32,941 bases of DNA from assembly GCA_002317245.1 (NCBI GenBank), contig DCIU01000150.1, positions 56,025 to 88,965 of the forward strand, read 5' to 3'. The notes beneath the pieces were generated by a model. It was not told the DNA's origin and did no database searches. It saw only the letters and a list, made by a program, of their open reading frames with translations. Each line of letters opens with the position of its first letter. The stretch's first letter is position 1. Source of the stretch: Lachnospiraceae bacterium UBA1718. Its GTDB lineage: Bacteria > Bacillota > Clostridia > Lachnospirales > Lachnospiraceae. Shown one piece after another: positions 22,538-30,491 of this stretch. A program made the translations under genes and the position numbers.

Positions 22538-23314
22538 ATCTGTTGGTCTGAATATCATCCTTAATACATTAGTATTATGAATAATAAGAATTGCTATAAC
22601 CATAAATATATGTGCTATGAAGGTACTAACAAGCACGCCATTGGATATTAGAAGATATTTTGAACCGAATCCTATATAGCACATTATTCCCAGATATGCT
22701 AAGCCCATGACCATAAGTGGAAGGTTCTGTCCTGCGCGTTTTACAGATGCTATGAAATCCCCAAAGGATGCATCGAAGTATACGAATCTACCAATCATAA
22801 GTCCTAAGAAATATGTGATGAATCCATCATAATTATTGTTTTCCTTAATGAACTTAATATAGACGAAGATTAGTATTACGTAGAGCATAGCAATCATTCG
22901 CACGCTGGCTTTTTCCTCTTTATCAATGTTACGAAGCGGAATCAGTACCCTGTCTAAGAATGTATTAAGAAGACAGGATGTAATAATCATTCCAAGCAAT
23001 AGAAGATCACTGTGATCATCCCAGAACACTCTGAAGGAACCTTCGGTAACAAATCTTTCTATAATATAATATGATGCCAGAAATGACAGAATTGAGGAAC
23101 CAGAGAAAATCATCTCGTAGAAGCGTTCCACTAATTCACTGCTTCTAATATAGAAGTAATCCTTCTTGTACATAGTGGTTACACCATGTGCTGACAGGCT
23201 GACAACCAGTACAATTATGGATACACAGATTACAAGTAGTAATAACGTTATCAGAAAAAATGCAAGCATGGGCTTTAATTCCACGTAATGCAGAATGTAC
23301 TCTTTTGCACTCAT
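22517..23314 (-). CDS. Integral membrane protein of unknown function
   Basis: A 265-residue hydrophobic protein with about seven predicted helices (near 16-40, 70-85, 102-120, 137-154, 164-180, 198-216, 222-246). I recognise no motif or family. The frame stays open 13 codons further upstream, but the ATG at 23314 is chosen because AAGGAGG (23321-23327 on the complement) lies 6 bases before it. The short polar C terminus (PTDKNSDGN) is probably cytosolic. It is divergent from the DUF362 gene and convergent with the 665-residue module. It stands alone, with its own promoter and no partner gene. Confidence 0.82.
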   Translation of the reverse strand: MSAKEYILHYVELKPMLAFFLITLLLLVICVSIIVLVVSLSAHGVTTMYKKDYFYIRSSELVERFYEMIFSGSSILSFLASYYIIERFVTEGSFRVFWDDHSDLLLLGMIITSCLLNTFLDRVLIPLRNIDKEEKASVRMIAMLYVILIFVYIKFIKENNNYDGFITYFLGLMIGRFVYFDASFGDFIASVKRAGQNLPLMVMGLAYLGIMCYIGFGSKYLLISNGVLVSTFIAHIFMVIAILIIHNTNVLRMIFRPTDKNSDGN

Positions 23315-23341
23315 TTTTTTCCTCCTTATGCTAATTATCCT

Positions 23342-23369
23342 ATAATAGCACAAAAAACAAAAAGTGCAA
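23342..23369 (-). promoter_or_regulatory. Promoter of the minus-strand membrane protein gene
   Basis: Read on the complement: TTGCAC (23364-23369), 16 bases, then TATTAT (23342-23347) preceded by TGC, an extended -10 form. It lies back to back with the promoter of the DUF362 gene. Confidence 0.5.
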
Positions 23370-23393
23370 TTTTAGTTTTTTTTAGGAAAAGAC

Positions 23394-23422
23394 ATTACAC
23401 CTTTATTTTTTTATGCTACAAT
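23394..23422 (+). promoter_or_regulatory. Promoter of the DUF362 gene
   Basis: ATTACA (23394-23399), 17 bases, then TACAAT (23417-23422) preceded by TGC at 23414-23416, an extended -10 form. AGGAGG precedes the ATG at 23458. Confidence 0.55.
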
Positions 23423-23457
23423 ATGCAAGTATTTGACTTTAATTACAGGAGGTTAGT

Positions 23458-24618
23458 ATGTCACAGGTATATTTCACAACATTTAAGGCAACTAGTAATG
23501 AGACACTTCTCCAAAAGCTTCACAGACTTATGAAGACAGCTGGATTCGAGAGTATAGACTTTGATGAGAAGTACACTGCCATTAAGATTCACTTCGGTGA
23601 GTATGGCAACCTTGCATTCTTAAGACCTAATTATGCAAGAGTAGTGGCAGACTATGTTAAGGAGCTTGGTGGCAAGCCATTCCTTACAGACTGTAATACA
23701 TTATACGTTGGCAGCAGGAAGAATGCCCTTGATCACATGGACACAGCATATATTAATGGTTTCTCTCCATTACAGACAGGCTGCCATGTAATCATCGCTG
23801 ATGGACTTAAGGGAACTGATGAGGCCCTTGTACCTATTAATGGTGAATATGTTAAGGAAGCCAAGATTGGCCAGGCAATTATGGATGCTGATGTCTTCAT
23901 TTCCCTTAACCACTTCAAGGGACACGAGATGGCAGGCTTCGGTGGCGCTGTTAAGAATATTGGTATGGGCTGTGGCTCAAGAGCTGGTAAGATGGAGCAG
24001 CACTGCGATGGCAAGCCAAGTGTAGACCAGTCAGGCTGTGTAGGCTGTGGTGCCTGTCAGAGGATCTGCGCTCATGGCGCTCCAATTATTGAGAATGGCA
24101 AGGCACATATCGATCATGACAAGTGTGTAGGCTGTGGCAGATGTCTGGCAGTATGTCCTAAGGATGTAATAGCAGCAGACTATAATGATTCAATTAAGAT
24201 ATTCAACTATAAAATGGCAGAGTATGCCCTTGCAGTATGTAAGGACAGACCTTGCTTCCATATATCACTTATCTGCGATGTATCACCTAACTGTGACTGT
24301 CATTCAGAGAATGATATTCCAATCATTCCTAATGTTGGTATGCTTGCATCCTTCGATCCTGTAGCGCTGGATCAGGCCTGTGCAGACCTCTGCAATAAGA
24401 TGCCAATTAATCCAGGCAGCATTCTTGATGACAATGCACATGATAATCATTCGGTTAAGGAAGTTCACGAGCATTCTGGTCATGTTCATGCTCATGGTGC
24501 ATGCGACCATATTGATCACTTTGATCTTACACATCCTGACGCTGAGTGGGAGTCTTGTCTGGCTCACTGTGAAGAGATAGGATTAGGAAGCCGTACATAC
24601 GAGCTTAAGAGAATATAA
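23458..24618 (+). CDS. DUF362 protein fused to a 2[4Fe-4S] ferredoxin domain, with a His-rich insertion
   Basis: Cytosolic iron-sulfur protein of 386 residues. The DUF362 part (about 1-185) shows IKIHFGEYGN, FLTDCNTLYVGSR and NHFKGHEMAGFGGAVKNIGMG. Two [4Fe-4S] motifs follow: C194, C197, C200, C204 and C223, C226, C229, C233-P. The DUF362 core resumes with CDVSPNCDCH and DPVALDQACADL. Between residues 328 and 354 nine histidines occur in 27 residues (HEHSGHVHAHG and neighbours), where related proteins seem to have a short loop. This suggests metal binding, perhaps nickel or zinc. DUF362 has no settled function; electron transfer linked to an unknown reaction is likely. The MATE exporter follows at 23 bases. 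Confidence 0.92.
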   Translation: MSQVYFTTFKATSNETLLQKLHRLMKTAGFESIDFDEKYTAIKIHFGEYGNLAFLRPNYARVVADYVKELGGKPFLTDCNTLYVGSRKNALDHMDTAYINGFSPLQTGCHVIIADGLKGTDEALVPINGEYVKEAKIGQAIMDADVFISLNHFKGHEMAGFGGAVKNIGMGCGSRAGKMEQHCDGKPSVDQSGCVGCGACQRICAHGAPIIENGKAHIDHDKCVGCGRCLAVCPKDVIAADYNDSIKIFNYKMAEYALAVCKDRPCFHISLICDVSPNCDCHSENDIPIIPNVGMLASFDPVALDQACADLCNKMPINPGSILDDNAHDNHSVKEVHEHSGHVHAHGACDHIDHFDLTHPDAEWESCLAHCEEIGLGSRTYELKRI

Positions 24619-24641
24619 TTAAGAAGGATTTATTTGTAAAA

Positions 24642-26015
24642 ATGTCAGAGACTAATAATGTAGTAGTTGAGAATAAGATGGGAGTCATGCCGGTTGGCAA
24701 GCTGCTACTTAACATGTCAGTACCAATGATGTGCTCAATGTTAGTGCAGGCTCTCTATAACATAGTGGACAGCATTTTTGTATCAAGAATATGTGAGGAT
24801 GCACTTACGGCAGTATCTATGGCCTTCCCACTTCAGTCAGTGCTTATTGCAATGGGTGCTGGTATGGGCGTCGGTGTTAATGCACTTGTATCCAGAGCCC
24901 TTGGAGAGAAGAATGGGGATAGAGCTGGAAGAGTAGCCGAGCATGGCGTATTCCTCTCCATATGTACATACTTTGTATTCCTGATTGTGGGACTTACATG
25001 TGTAAGACCTTTCTATGCAGGACAGACAGACAGCCAGGCTATAATTGAGTATGGAGTAGAGTATCTGTCAGTTGTATGCTGTTTTTCATTTGGTGTATTT
25101 GCTCAGTTCATATTCGAGAGACTGCTTCAGTCGACAGGAAGAACCTTCTTCTCGATGATTACGCAGATGATTGGAGCAATCATTAATATTATTCTTGACC
25201 CTATTCTTATCTTCGGTCTGCTTGGTATGCCTAAGATGGGAGTGACTGGTGCAGCCGTTGCAACAGTAATTGGACAGATTGCTGCTGGTATTGCAGCGTG
25301 CATATTCAACATTAAGGCTAATCCTGAGATTAAGATGTCCGTTAAGACCTTTAAGATTGATGGAACAATTATTAAGAGTATTTACTCAATAGGTGTTCCT
25401 TCCATAATAATGCAGTCAATTGGCTCTGTTATGGTATATGGACTTAATAAGATTCTTATTGGATTCTCATCTACAGCGGTTGCGGTATTCGGCGTGTACT
25501 TCAAGCTCCAGAGCTTTGTATTCATGCCAATATTCGGCTTGAATAACGGGCTTATACCTATCATGTCGTACAACTATGGTGCACAGAAGCGTAAGCGAAT
25601 GATGAGCGCACTCAAGTGGGCAATGCTGTTAGCAATCTGCATAATGACAATTGGTGCAATAGTATTCGAACTGATACCGGGAGTACTTCTTGGAATGTTC
25701 AATGCATCTGACTATATGACTGAGATGGGTATTAAGGCACTTAGAATTATTGCTGTTCATTTCCCAGTTGCGGCATGCTGTATCGTGGTAGGCTCTGTAT
25801 TCCAGTCTCTTGGAAGAGCGGTATACAGTATGATTAACTCAATCATGCGTCAGCTTGTGGTATTACTTCCAGCTGCATACTTCCTGGCCTTATCAGGGGA
25901 CGTTAATAACGTATGGTGGGCATTCCCAATAGCGGAGATAATGTCAGGCCTTGTGTCTCTCATATTCTTCATTAAGATGTACAGGGATATCATTGTGAAG
26001 GTTCCACTGGAGTAA
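24642..26015 (+). CDS. MATE family efflux transporter
   Basis: Membrane exporter of 457 residues with about twelve hydrophobic helices, belonging to the multidrug and toxic compound extrusion family (drug/cation antiport with Na+ or H+). Typical stretches are LLLNMSVPMMCSMLVQALYN, DSIFVSRI, GMGVGVNALVSRALGEKN and FERLLQSTGRTFF in the first half, and GSVFQSLGRAVYSMI in the second. The length is usual and the frame intact. The ribosome site GAAGGA is rather far (about 14 bases) from the ATG, so initiation may be weak or start at the downstream Met of MGVMPVGK. Substrate is not predictable. Confidence 0.94.
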   Translation: MSETNNVVVENKMGVMPVGKLLLNMSVPMMCSMLVQALYNIVDSIFVSRICEDALTAVSMAFPLQSVLIAMGAGMGVGVNALVSRALGEKNGDRAGRVAEHGVFLSICTYFVFLIVGLTCVRPFYAGQTDSQAIIEYGVEYLSVVCCFSFGVFAQFIFERLLQSTGRTFFSMITQMIGAIINIILDPILIFGLLGMPKMGVTGAAVATVIGQIAAGIAACIFNIKANPEIKMSVKTFKIDGTIIKSIYSIGVPSIIMQSIGSVMVYGLNKILIGFSSTAVAVFGVYFKLQSFVFMPIFGLNNGLIPIMSYNYGAQKRKRMMSALKWAMLLAICIMTIGAIVFELIPGVLLGMFNASDYMTEMGIKALRIIAVHFPVAACCIVVGSVFQSLGRAVYSMINSIMRQLVVLLPAAYFLALSGDVNNVWWAFPIAEIMSGLVSLIFFIKMYRDIIVKVPLE

Positions 26016-26021
26016 AACGCA

Positions 26022-26050
26022 TTGACAAGGCGTATAAGGATTTGTATAAT
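26022..26050 (+). promoter_or_regulatory. Consensus promoter of tRNA-Leu
   Basis: Perfect TTGACA (26022-26027) and TATAAT (26045-26050), 17-base spacer. The predicted start near 26057 coincides with a 5-bp hairpin GTGGC/GTCAC (26058-26071) with an AAAA loop. Confidence 0.92.
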
Positions 26051-26077
26051 TATCTGCGTGGCAAAAGTCACACAAAC

Positions 26078-26157
26078 GCGGATGTGGCGGAACTGGCAGA
26101 CGCGCTAGATTTAGGTTCTAGTGGGAGACCGTGGGGGTTCGAGTCCCTTCATCCGCA
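26078..26157 (+). tRNA. tRNA-Leu (anticodon TAG)
   Basis: Acceptor GCGGATG pairs with CATCCGC. Anticodon stem CTAGA/TCTAG holds loop TTTAGGT with anticodon TAG. A variable arm of 11 bases (TGGGAGACCGT) marks it as class II, short for leucine. T loop TTCGAGT, discriminator A, no encoded CCA. Confidence 0.95.
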
Positions 26158-26166
26158 TAAATAATG

Positions 26167-26230
26167 ATGAACCTGGGGGACGGGGTCAAAGTGTCACTAA
26201 TGACACTCTGACCCCGTCCCCCAGGTTCAT
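26167..26230. repeat. Large palindrome (about 30 bp), REP-like, probable bidirectional terminator
   Basis: A 22-base arm at 26167-26188 (ATGAACCTGGGGGACGGGGT then CA) is perfectly complementary to 26209-26230. After a single mismatch an inner 7-bp stem AGTGTCA/TGACACT closes a CTAA loop. It lies between tRNA-Leu and the convergent minus-strand operon, ending two bases before the stop of the 53-residue gene. The GGGGAC-GGGGTC core resembles dispersed palindromes of Firmicutes that are linked to IS200-like (RAYT) transposases; this is recalled, not searched. Confidence 0.9.
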
Positions 26231-26231
26231 T

Positions 26232-26393
26232 TTATAGCTTCTGGTTCCTGTCGCGCTTATCGTAGAACTTCTCCAGGAAGGGAGCGATGACGTTGACCAT
26301 CAGCTTCATATCCAGATTGAAGAAGTAGATTGTGAAGAGCAGTAGGAAGAGTATAACGATAACTGCCAATATAATAAGTAATATCTTAATCAT
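26232..26393 (-). CDS. Single-span small membrane protein, 53 residues
   Basis: Starts at the ATG 26391-26393 on the complement (MIKILLIILAVIVILFLLLF), preceded by AAGGAGG, which overlaps the stop of the upstream dehydratase gene. An earlier ATG closer to that ribosome site runs into a stop after four codons, so the second ATG is chosen. One hydrophobic helix (about 3-24) is followed by a basic, partly amphipathic tail (LMVNVIAPFLEKFYDKRDRN). It is the last gene of the operon and ends at the palindrome. It may tether or assist the dehydratase-like complex, but nothing proves that. Confidence 0.75.
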   Translation of the reverse strand: MIKILLIILAVIVILFLLLFTIYFFNLDMKLMVNVIAPFLEKFYDKRDRNQKL

Positions 26394-26407
26394 GCTTCAT
26401 ACCTCCT

Positions 26408-27988
26408 TTACCATGCGTAGCTGTCAGGCAGAACTTCTATTGAAGGATCCAGAGGCTCCTCACGCATAACAGTTCTCATGTACTGATTGAACTGGTCACG
26501 GATGGCCTGCCTAGTATATATTCTTGGATCACAGAGATCATGTGATACCCATACCAGATGAATACCACGCTCTCTTGCCTGTTCCTCGAACATACCATGC
26601 ATACCAGTTAAGGCCTTACAGCCTATGTGCTCCCAGAGCATTACCATATCTGCGTTCATCTTGTCGCAGCATTCCCATAATTCATCAAGAAGGGCTTCAT
26701 AACCACCATGTGTATGATTACGCATAATCATGTTCTCAACAAGATAAGCCATGTCGTAGTAGGCCTGTTCACGATTCTCGGGAGTATCCTCGTCAGCAAT
26801 CTGATCCTTGATAACCATTGACAGCATATCAGTCAGTGGCACTACACCCCAGCAGAGCATCATCCAGTAGAGCATATCGAATACGAAATGAGGCTCAACA
26901 CCCCATACTACACAACGGTGTCTGTATTCAGGAGCCATCATCTGCTTATTCTGATAACCCTTCTGAACTAACTTCATAATCTTCTCATCAATGGATGGGA
27001 ACTCAGGATTACGTCCACAGTTGCCCATGTAGTTGGTGTCATTATAGAGGCAGAACACTGCACCTACGAACTGAGGGTATGGTGTAGAGTTAATGTCCAG
27101 CCACTCCAGTCTGTTACGGGTTGTATTATTAACTCGCTTGGCGCACTCGAAGTAATGCTTCCAGTCCCATTTGGCACCAGTCTGATCTTCGATAAAAGCG
27201 ATGGCCTTTTTGATATCTTCAGCCGCATATTTCTGGACATCTTCCGACTTGAATCTAATAGGGGCAGCCAGCTGGAATGTTGGTATGCCATAATCCTCTT
27301 CCAGTCGTCTGGCCATAATTCCATTGCCCATCATGGAACCATCACAGGTTGTATTAACCTGAACGGCACACTTGCCAATTACACAGAGGTCATCTTCGAT
27401 TGATACACCAGCTTCCGTCTCTGGCATAGGACATACATCACCAGGTATGCCGAAGGCCTGAGCCACATCTATATAATGTACAGCAGAGTACTGGTTGATA
27501 AGATTGGCAGAGAAGAGAGTAGGCACCTCTCTCTGAGCTGCAAATAGTGTTGGGAATCCCATCATATAAGCAGTCATGGCATTCTCGTCTACTGCAACAG
27601 TTCTGTCAGACAGCTTCTTGTCATTGCCAGCGAATCTGTCACCACGCAGGCATCCCTTAACGATTGTAGCAACCTCATATACTACATAGTCGATGGCAGT
27701 ATGGGTAATCTTCAGAGTCTCATCACGCTGGCCCACAGTGAACTTATCAACCATATGTGGCACGGCGAGATAGTTAGCCATCCATCTGTATCTGAACAGA
27801 CCCTTTATAAAGCCTCTTCCCATTGATACATTAACAAGGATTCCCCATATGTGCAGCCACCTGCCGAAATCATACATTGTATCCTTAAGACCGCGCCATT
27901 CACGACGCTTTCTTACTTTGCCATCATTATAGAGGGCAGCTATACTCTGCTCACCGGCAATTTTGTTGGGATTCTTAATCACATCCAT
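26408..27988 (-). CDS. 2-hydroxyacyl-CoA dehydratase-type subunit (HgdA/BcrC superfamily), 526 residues
   Basis: Cytosolic iron-sulfur subunit of a radical dehydratase or benzoyl-CoA-reductase-like complex. Family-type segments include PTLFAAQREVP, NTTCDGSMMGNGIMARR followed by YGIPTFQLAAPIRF, and a late HDLCDPRIYTRQAIRDQFNQY. Many cysteines are present. At 526 residues it is clearly longer than the usual 400-430, with an N-terminal extension of roughly 100 residues (RREWRGLKDTMYDFGRWLH and onward). GGGAGGGG precedes the ATG, and its start overlaps the end of the 402-residue partner gene by 14 bases. The substrate cannot be read from sequence. No activator ATPase gene is visible in the window. 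Confidence 0.85.
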   Translation of the reverse strand: MDVIKNPNKIAGEQSIAALYNDGKVRKRREWRGLKDTMYDFGRWLHIWGILVNVSMGRGFIKGLFRYRWMANYLAVPHMVDKFTVGQRDETLKITHTAIDYVVYEVATIVKGCLRGDRFAGNDKKLSDRTVAVDENAMTAYMMGFPTLFAAQREVPTLFSANLINQYSAVHYIDVAQAFGIPGDVCPMPETEAGVSIEDDLCVIGKCAVQVNTTCDGSMMGNGIMARRLEEDYGIPTFQLAAPIRFKSEDVQKYAAEDIKKAIAFIEDQTGAKWDWKHYFECAKRVNNTTRNRLEWLDINSTPYPQFVGAVFCLYNDTNYMGNCGRNPEFPSIDEKIMKLVQKGYQNKQMMAPEYRHRCVVWGVEPHFVFDMLYWMMLCWGVVPLTDMLSMVIKDQIADEDTPENREQAYYDMAYLVENMIMRNHTHGGYEALLDELWECCDKMNADMVMLWEHIGCKALTGMHGMFEEQARERGIHLVWVSHDLCDPRIYTRQAIRDQFNQYMRTVMREEPLDPSIEVLPDSYAW

Positions 27989-29183
27989 GTTTGCCCCTCC
28001 CCTGAATATTCTTAATCTCGATACTCTCTATAAATGCCTGAACCCTGGTACGCATCTGACCGGCTGATGAATTGATATTATAAGGCCTGTCTACAGCTAA
28101 TACAGGATAGTCATATTTCTCCCTTAAAATTGCACTTCCTAAGGCTTTCTCGTAAGCCCATGGATCGCAGAACTTAATCTGGTTATAGAGAATTCCATCG
28201 GCACCATATTCCCTGGCAAGATCATTGATATACTGCTTGCGCGAATATACCTTATCCATATTCATCTGCCTTGGACACTGACATTCATATACATAATGAC
28301 GGCATACGGATGTAAGAGCATCCTCATCATCGCTTAGCTTGATTTCGTCGCGTCCCGGGAGAGAGCCGAAGCAGTATCTGTCGGCACATACATATGCACC
28401 TGTTTCTTCTATTAATTTAATGAAGCCAGGATCATCCATTTCAGAACCAACCACAAGAAGCCTTGCACGATACTTGTTCTCGTCAGGCTCTCTGGTCTTT
28501 AATTCCTCAAGTGTCTCCGTAAGCTTATCGATTAGCAGATACTTGGGACATACATATGTGGCCAGTGTAAGTATGGCGAATTCATATCCTGTTATTCTTG
28601 GATTAGCTTCCTTGCGGAAGTCACCAATCTCTCTAATTAGCCTGCACACCTTGTTGTGCAGGGTTACTGCTTCTCTAATGGCTGCTTCCGATACATCTAT
28701 TCCGTAATTCTCATGTAGAGGATTAAGTATATGGTTCTTACACTGAAGAACCAGTAGCTCTACGCCATTGTCATCAGCCTTAAGAGGCACCTCCATATGC
28801 TCATAGAAGAAGTGGTCATTATCCTTACCCATGGCACGGAGCAGCTCGATGTTCTCAGCACACCTGTTAATCATGGTACAGCCATCTGGAGCTATGAGAC
28901 AGTCAGCGAAGTTAAAACCGCCCTCGATTGACCTCTCAAGAAGCGCCCTGCAGGTCTCGCATAAGAGGCTGGTCATATAATATGTAGCTATATCCATAGA
29001 ACCGGTCTGGGGAGCGAAGAGCCTTACACCAAAACAACCAGCCAGATTAAGCAGGGGTTCTGGAGTGTTCTCACAGAGATAGGCGACACATTTTTTACCC
29101 TCGCTCTTAGCCTGGGATATTAAGTCGTTATTAGTAATCTGTAACAGATTCTCAAAATAATATAAGTGTTTTAAATCTCTCAT
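27975..29183 (-). CDS. 2-hydroxyacyl-CoA dehydratase-type subunit (HgdB/D superfamily), 402 residues
   Basis: First gene of the minus-strand operon. The pattern fits the D-component family: an N-terminal PEPLLNLAGCFGVRLFAPQTG, cysteines in LLCETCRALLERS (75, 78) and PDGCTMINR (102), RLLVVGSEMDDPGFIKLIEE in the middle, and C339 in the IKFCDPWAYEK motif near the end, followed by YPVLAVDRPYN. Three of these Cys positions are where related subunits bind a [4Fe-4S] cluster. The ribosome site GAGGATACT lies before the ATG. With the overlapping 526-residue subunit it probably forms a heterodimer that eliminates water from a 2-hydroxyacyl-CoA, or a related two-electron reduction. No CoA-transferase lies alongside, so the physiological role is uncertain. 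Confidence 0.88.
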   Translation of the reverse strand: MRDLKHLYYFENLLQITNNDLISQAKSEGKKCVAYLCENTPEPLLNLAGCFGVRLFAPQTGSMDIATYYMTSLLCETCRALLERSIEGGFNFADCLIAPDGCTMINRCAENIELLRAMGKDNDHFFYEHMEVPLKADDNGVELLVLQCKNHILNPLHENYGIDVSEAAIREAVTLHNKVCRLIREIGDFRKEANPRITGYEFAILTLATYVCPKYLLIDKLTETLEELKTREPDENKYRARLLVVGSEMDDPGFIKLIEETGAYVCADRYCFGSLPGRDEIKLSDDEDALTSVCRHYVYECQCPRQMNMDKVYSRKQYINDLAREYGADGILYNQIKFCDPWAYEKALGSAILREKYDYPVLAVDRPYNINSSAGQMRTRVQAFIESIEIKNIQGRGKHGCD

Positions 29184-29313
29184 AGTATCCTCATAAATTG
29201 TGTTTGTTCCTTAATATAATACTTGATTTTGTGGTTCAAATTGTGTAAAACAATAATAAATAAAAATTTCGTGATTATATACAAAATTTAGTTGCTATTT
29301 TTGTGAAAAGTTA

Positions 29314-29342
29314 TTGACAGACGCGCGAAAGATTCGTATACT
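29314..29342 (+). promoter_or_regulatory. Promoter of the rpsL operon
   Basis: Perfect TTGACA (29314-29319) and TATACT (29337-29342), 17-base spacer. The predicted start near 29349 opens directly into a hairpin (29349-29368) followed by CTTTTT. Confidence 0.9.
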
Positions 29343-29348
29343 ACTAGA

Positions 29349-29392
29349 GCATGCGAAATTTTGCGTGTCTTTTTATGTGCAAAAAACCGCAT
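29349..29392 (+). promoter_or_regulatory. Possible attenuator in the rpsL leader
   Basis: GCATGCGAAA (29349-29358) can pair with TTTTGCGTGT (29359-29368), several pairs being G-T, and five T residues follow one base later (29370-29374). Alternatively ATGCG (29351-29355) can pair with CGCAT (29388-29392), which would break the first hairpin. This terminator/antiterminator layout is suggestive but the stems are modest. Confidence 0.4.
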
Positions 29393-29419
29393 AATATTAA
29401 AATAGGAGGTAAAACCGAA

Positions 29420-29839
29420 ATGCCAACATTTAACCAGTTAGTAAGAAAGGGTCGTCAGGCTTCAGTTAAGAAGTCTACAGCACCAGCTCTTCAGAAGACT
29501 TACAACTCACTTCACAAGAAGTCAATTGATGCAAGTTCTCCACAGAAGAGAGGTGTATGTACAGCTGTTAAGACTGCAACACCTAAAAAGCCTAACTCAG
29601 CGCTTCGTAAGATCGCCAGAGTTCGTCTTTCTAACGGAATGGAAGTAACAAGCTATATCCCAGGTGAAGGACATAACCTTCAGGAGCATAGTGTTGTTCT
29701 TATCCGTGGTGGAAGAGTTAAGGATCTTCCAGGTACAAGATATCATATTATTCGTGGTACTCTTGATACTGCTGGAGTAGCTAACCGTAGACAGGCTCGT
29801 TCTAAGTACGGCGCTAAGAGACCAAAGGCTGGTAAGTAA
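29420..29839 (+). CDS. rpsL: 30S ribosomal protein S12
   Basis: Protein of 139 residues starting MPTFNQLVRKGRQ. The start at 29420 is chosen over an in-frame ATG at 29351 because AGGAGGT lies just before it and it matches the universal S12 N terminus. S12 lies at the decoding centre. The two loops where streptomycin resistance arises read PKKPNSALRK and GGRVKDLPG, the sensitive (wild-type) form. First gene of the str operon, followed by rpsG after a 160-base spacer. Confidence 0.99.
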   Translation: MPTFNQLVRKGRQASVKKSTAPALQKTYNSLHKKSIDASSPQKRGVCTAVKTATPKKPNSALRKIARVRLSNGMEVTSYIPGEGHNLQEHSVVLIRGGRVKDLPGTRYHIIRGTLDTAGVANRRQARSKYGAKRPKAGK

Positions 29840-29850
29840 TTACCGCTAGT

Positions 29851-29950
29851 TGCCCATATGTTTGGGCGAGTACCACAAAACTAATAAAGTGTTGGAATTC
29901 TGGTTTAGTCAGATAGAAGACACGGACACTTAGTTCAGACCGTAAGGTCA
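29851..29950 (+). promoter_or_regulatory. Structured rpsL-rpsG spacer, possible S7 autoregulatory site
   Basis: The 160-base spacer holds small hairpins: GCCCA (29852-29856) with TGGGC (29863-29867), and GACC-GTAA-GGTC (29938-29949). AAGTGT (29887-29892) can pair with ACACTT (29926-29931). In E. coli S7 binds the equivalent spacer to repress translation; a similar role here is inference. No promoter or gene is seen in it. Confidence 0.3.
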
Positions 29951-29999
29951 ATATGTGAGTACCTATGAATTAATTAAAATAATTAAGGAGGGAAGAATC

Positions 30000-30470
30000 G
30001 TGCCACGTAAAGGACATATTCAGAAAAGAGATGTTCTTGCAGATCCAATGTACGATAACAAGGTAGTTACTAAGCTTATCAACACAGTAATGCTTGATGG
30101 TAAGAAGGGCGTAGCTCAGAAGATCGTATATGGCGCATTTGCAAGAGTAGAGGAGAAGGCTGGAAAGCCAGCTCTCGAAGTATTTGAAGAGGCAATGAAC
30201 AACATCATGCCTGTTCTCGAAGTTAAGGCAAGACGTATCGGTGGTGCAACATACCAGGTACCTATCGAGGTTAGACCTGATAGACGTCAGGCACTCGCAC
30301 TCCGTTGGCTTACAATGTTCTCACGTAAGAGAGGCGAGAAGACAATGGAAGAGAGACTTGCTAATGAGATTCTTGATGCATCTAACAATACTGGTGCATC
30401 TGTAAAGAGAAAAGAAGACATGCACAAGATGGCAGAGGCAAACAAGGCATTTGCTCATTATCGTTTCTAA
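30000..30470 (+). CDS. rpsG: 30S ribosomal protein S7
   Basis: Protein of 156 residues, the normal length, beginning at a GTG codon (protein MPRKGHIQKRDVLADP). AAGGAGGG lies 7 bases before the GTG. The in-frame ATG-like opening further upstream would add an unlikely extension. S7 organises the head of the small subunit near the E site; RRIGGATYQVPIEVRPDRRQ is the typical RNA-binding stretch. It lies 21 bases before fusA. Confidence 0.98.
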   Translation: MPRKGHIQKRDVLADPMYDNKVVTKLINTVMLDGKKGVAQKIVYGAFARVEEKAGKPALEVFEEAMNNIMPVLEVKARRIGGATYQVPIEVRPDRRQALALRWLTMFSRKRGEKTMEERLANEILDASNNTGASVKRKEDMHKMAEANKAFAHYRF

Positions 30471-30491
30471 TAGTTATAGGAGGAAAAAATC

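Noticed and set aside
26147..26235. Palindrome as a CRISPR repeat
   Set aside because: It occurs only once and has no spacer array.
29351..29419. Upstream in-frame start for rpsL
   Set aside because: S12 has a conserved N terminus at 29420 with a strong ribosome site; the extension is leader RNA.
29955..29999. Upstream in-frame start for rpsG
   Set aside because: The extension covers the ribosome site itself; GTG at 30000 gives the exact 156-residue S7.
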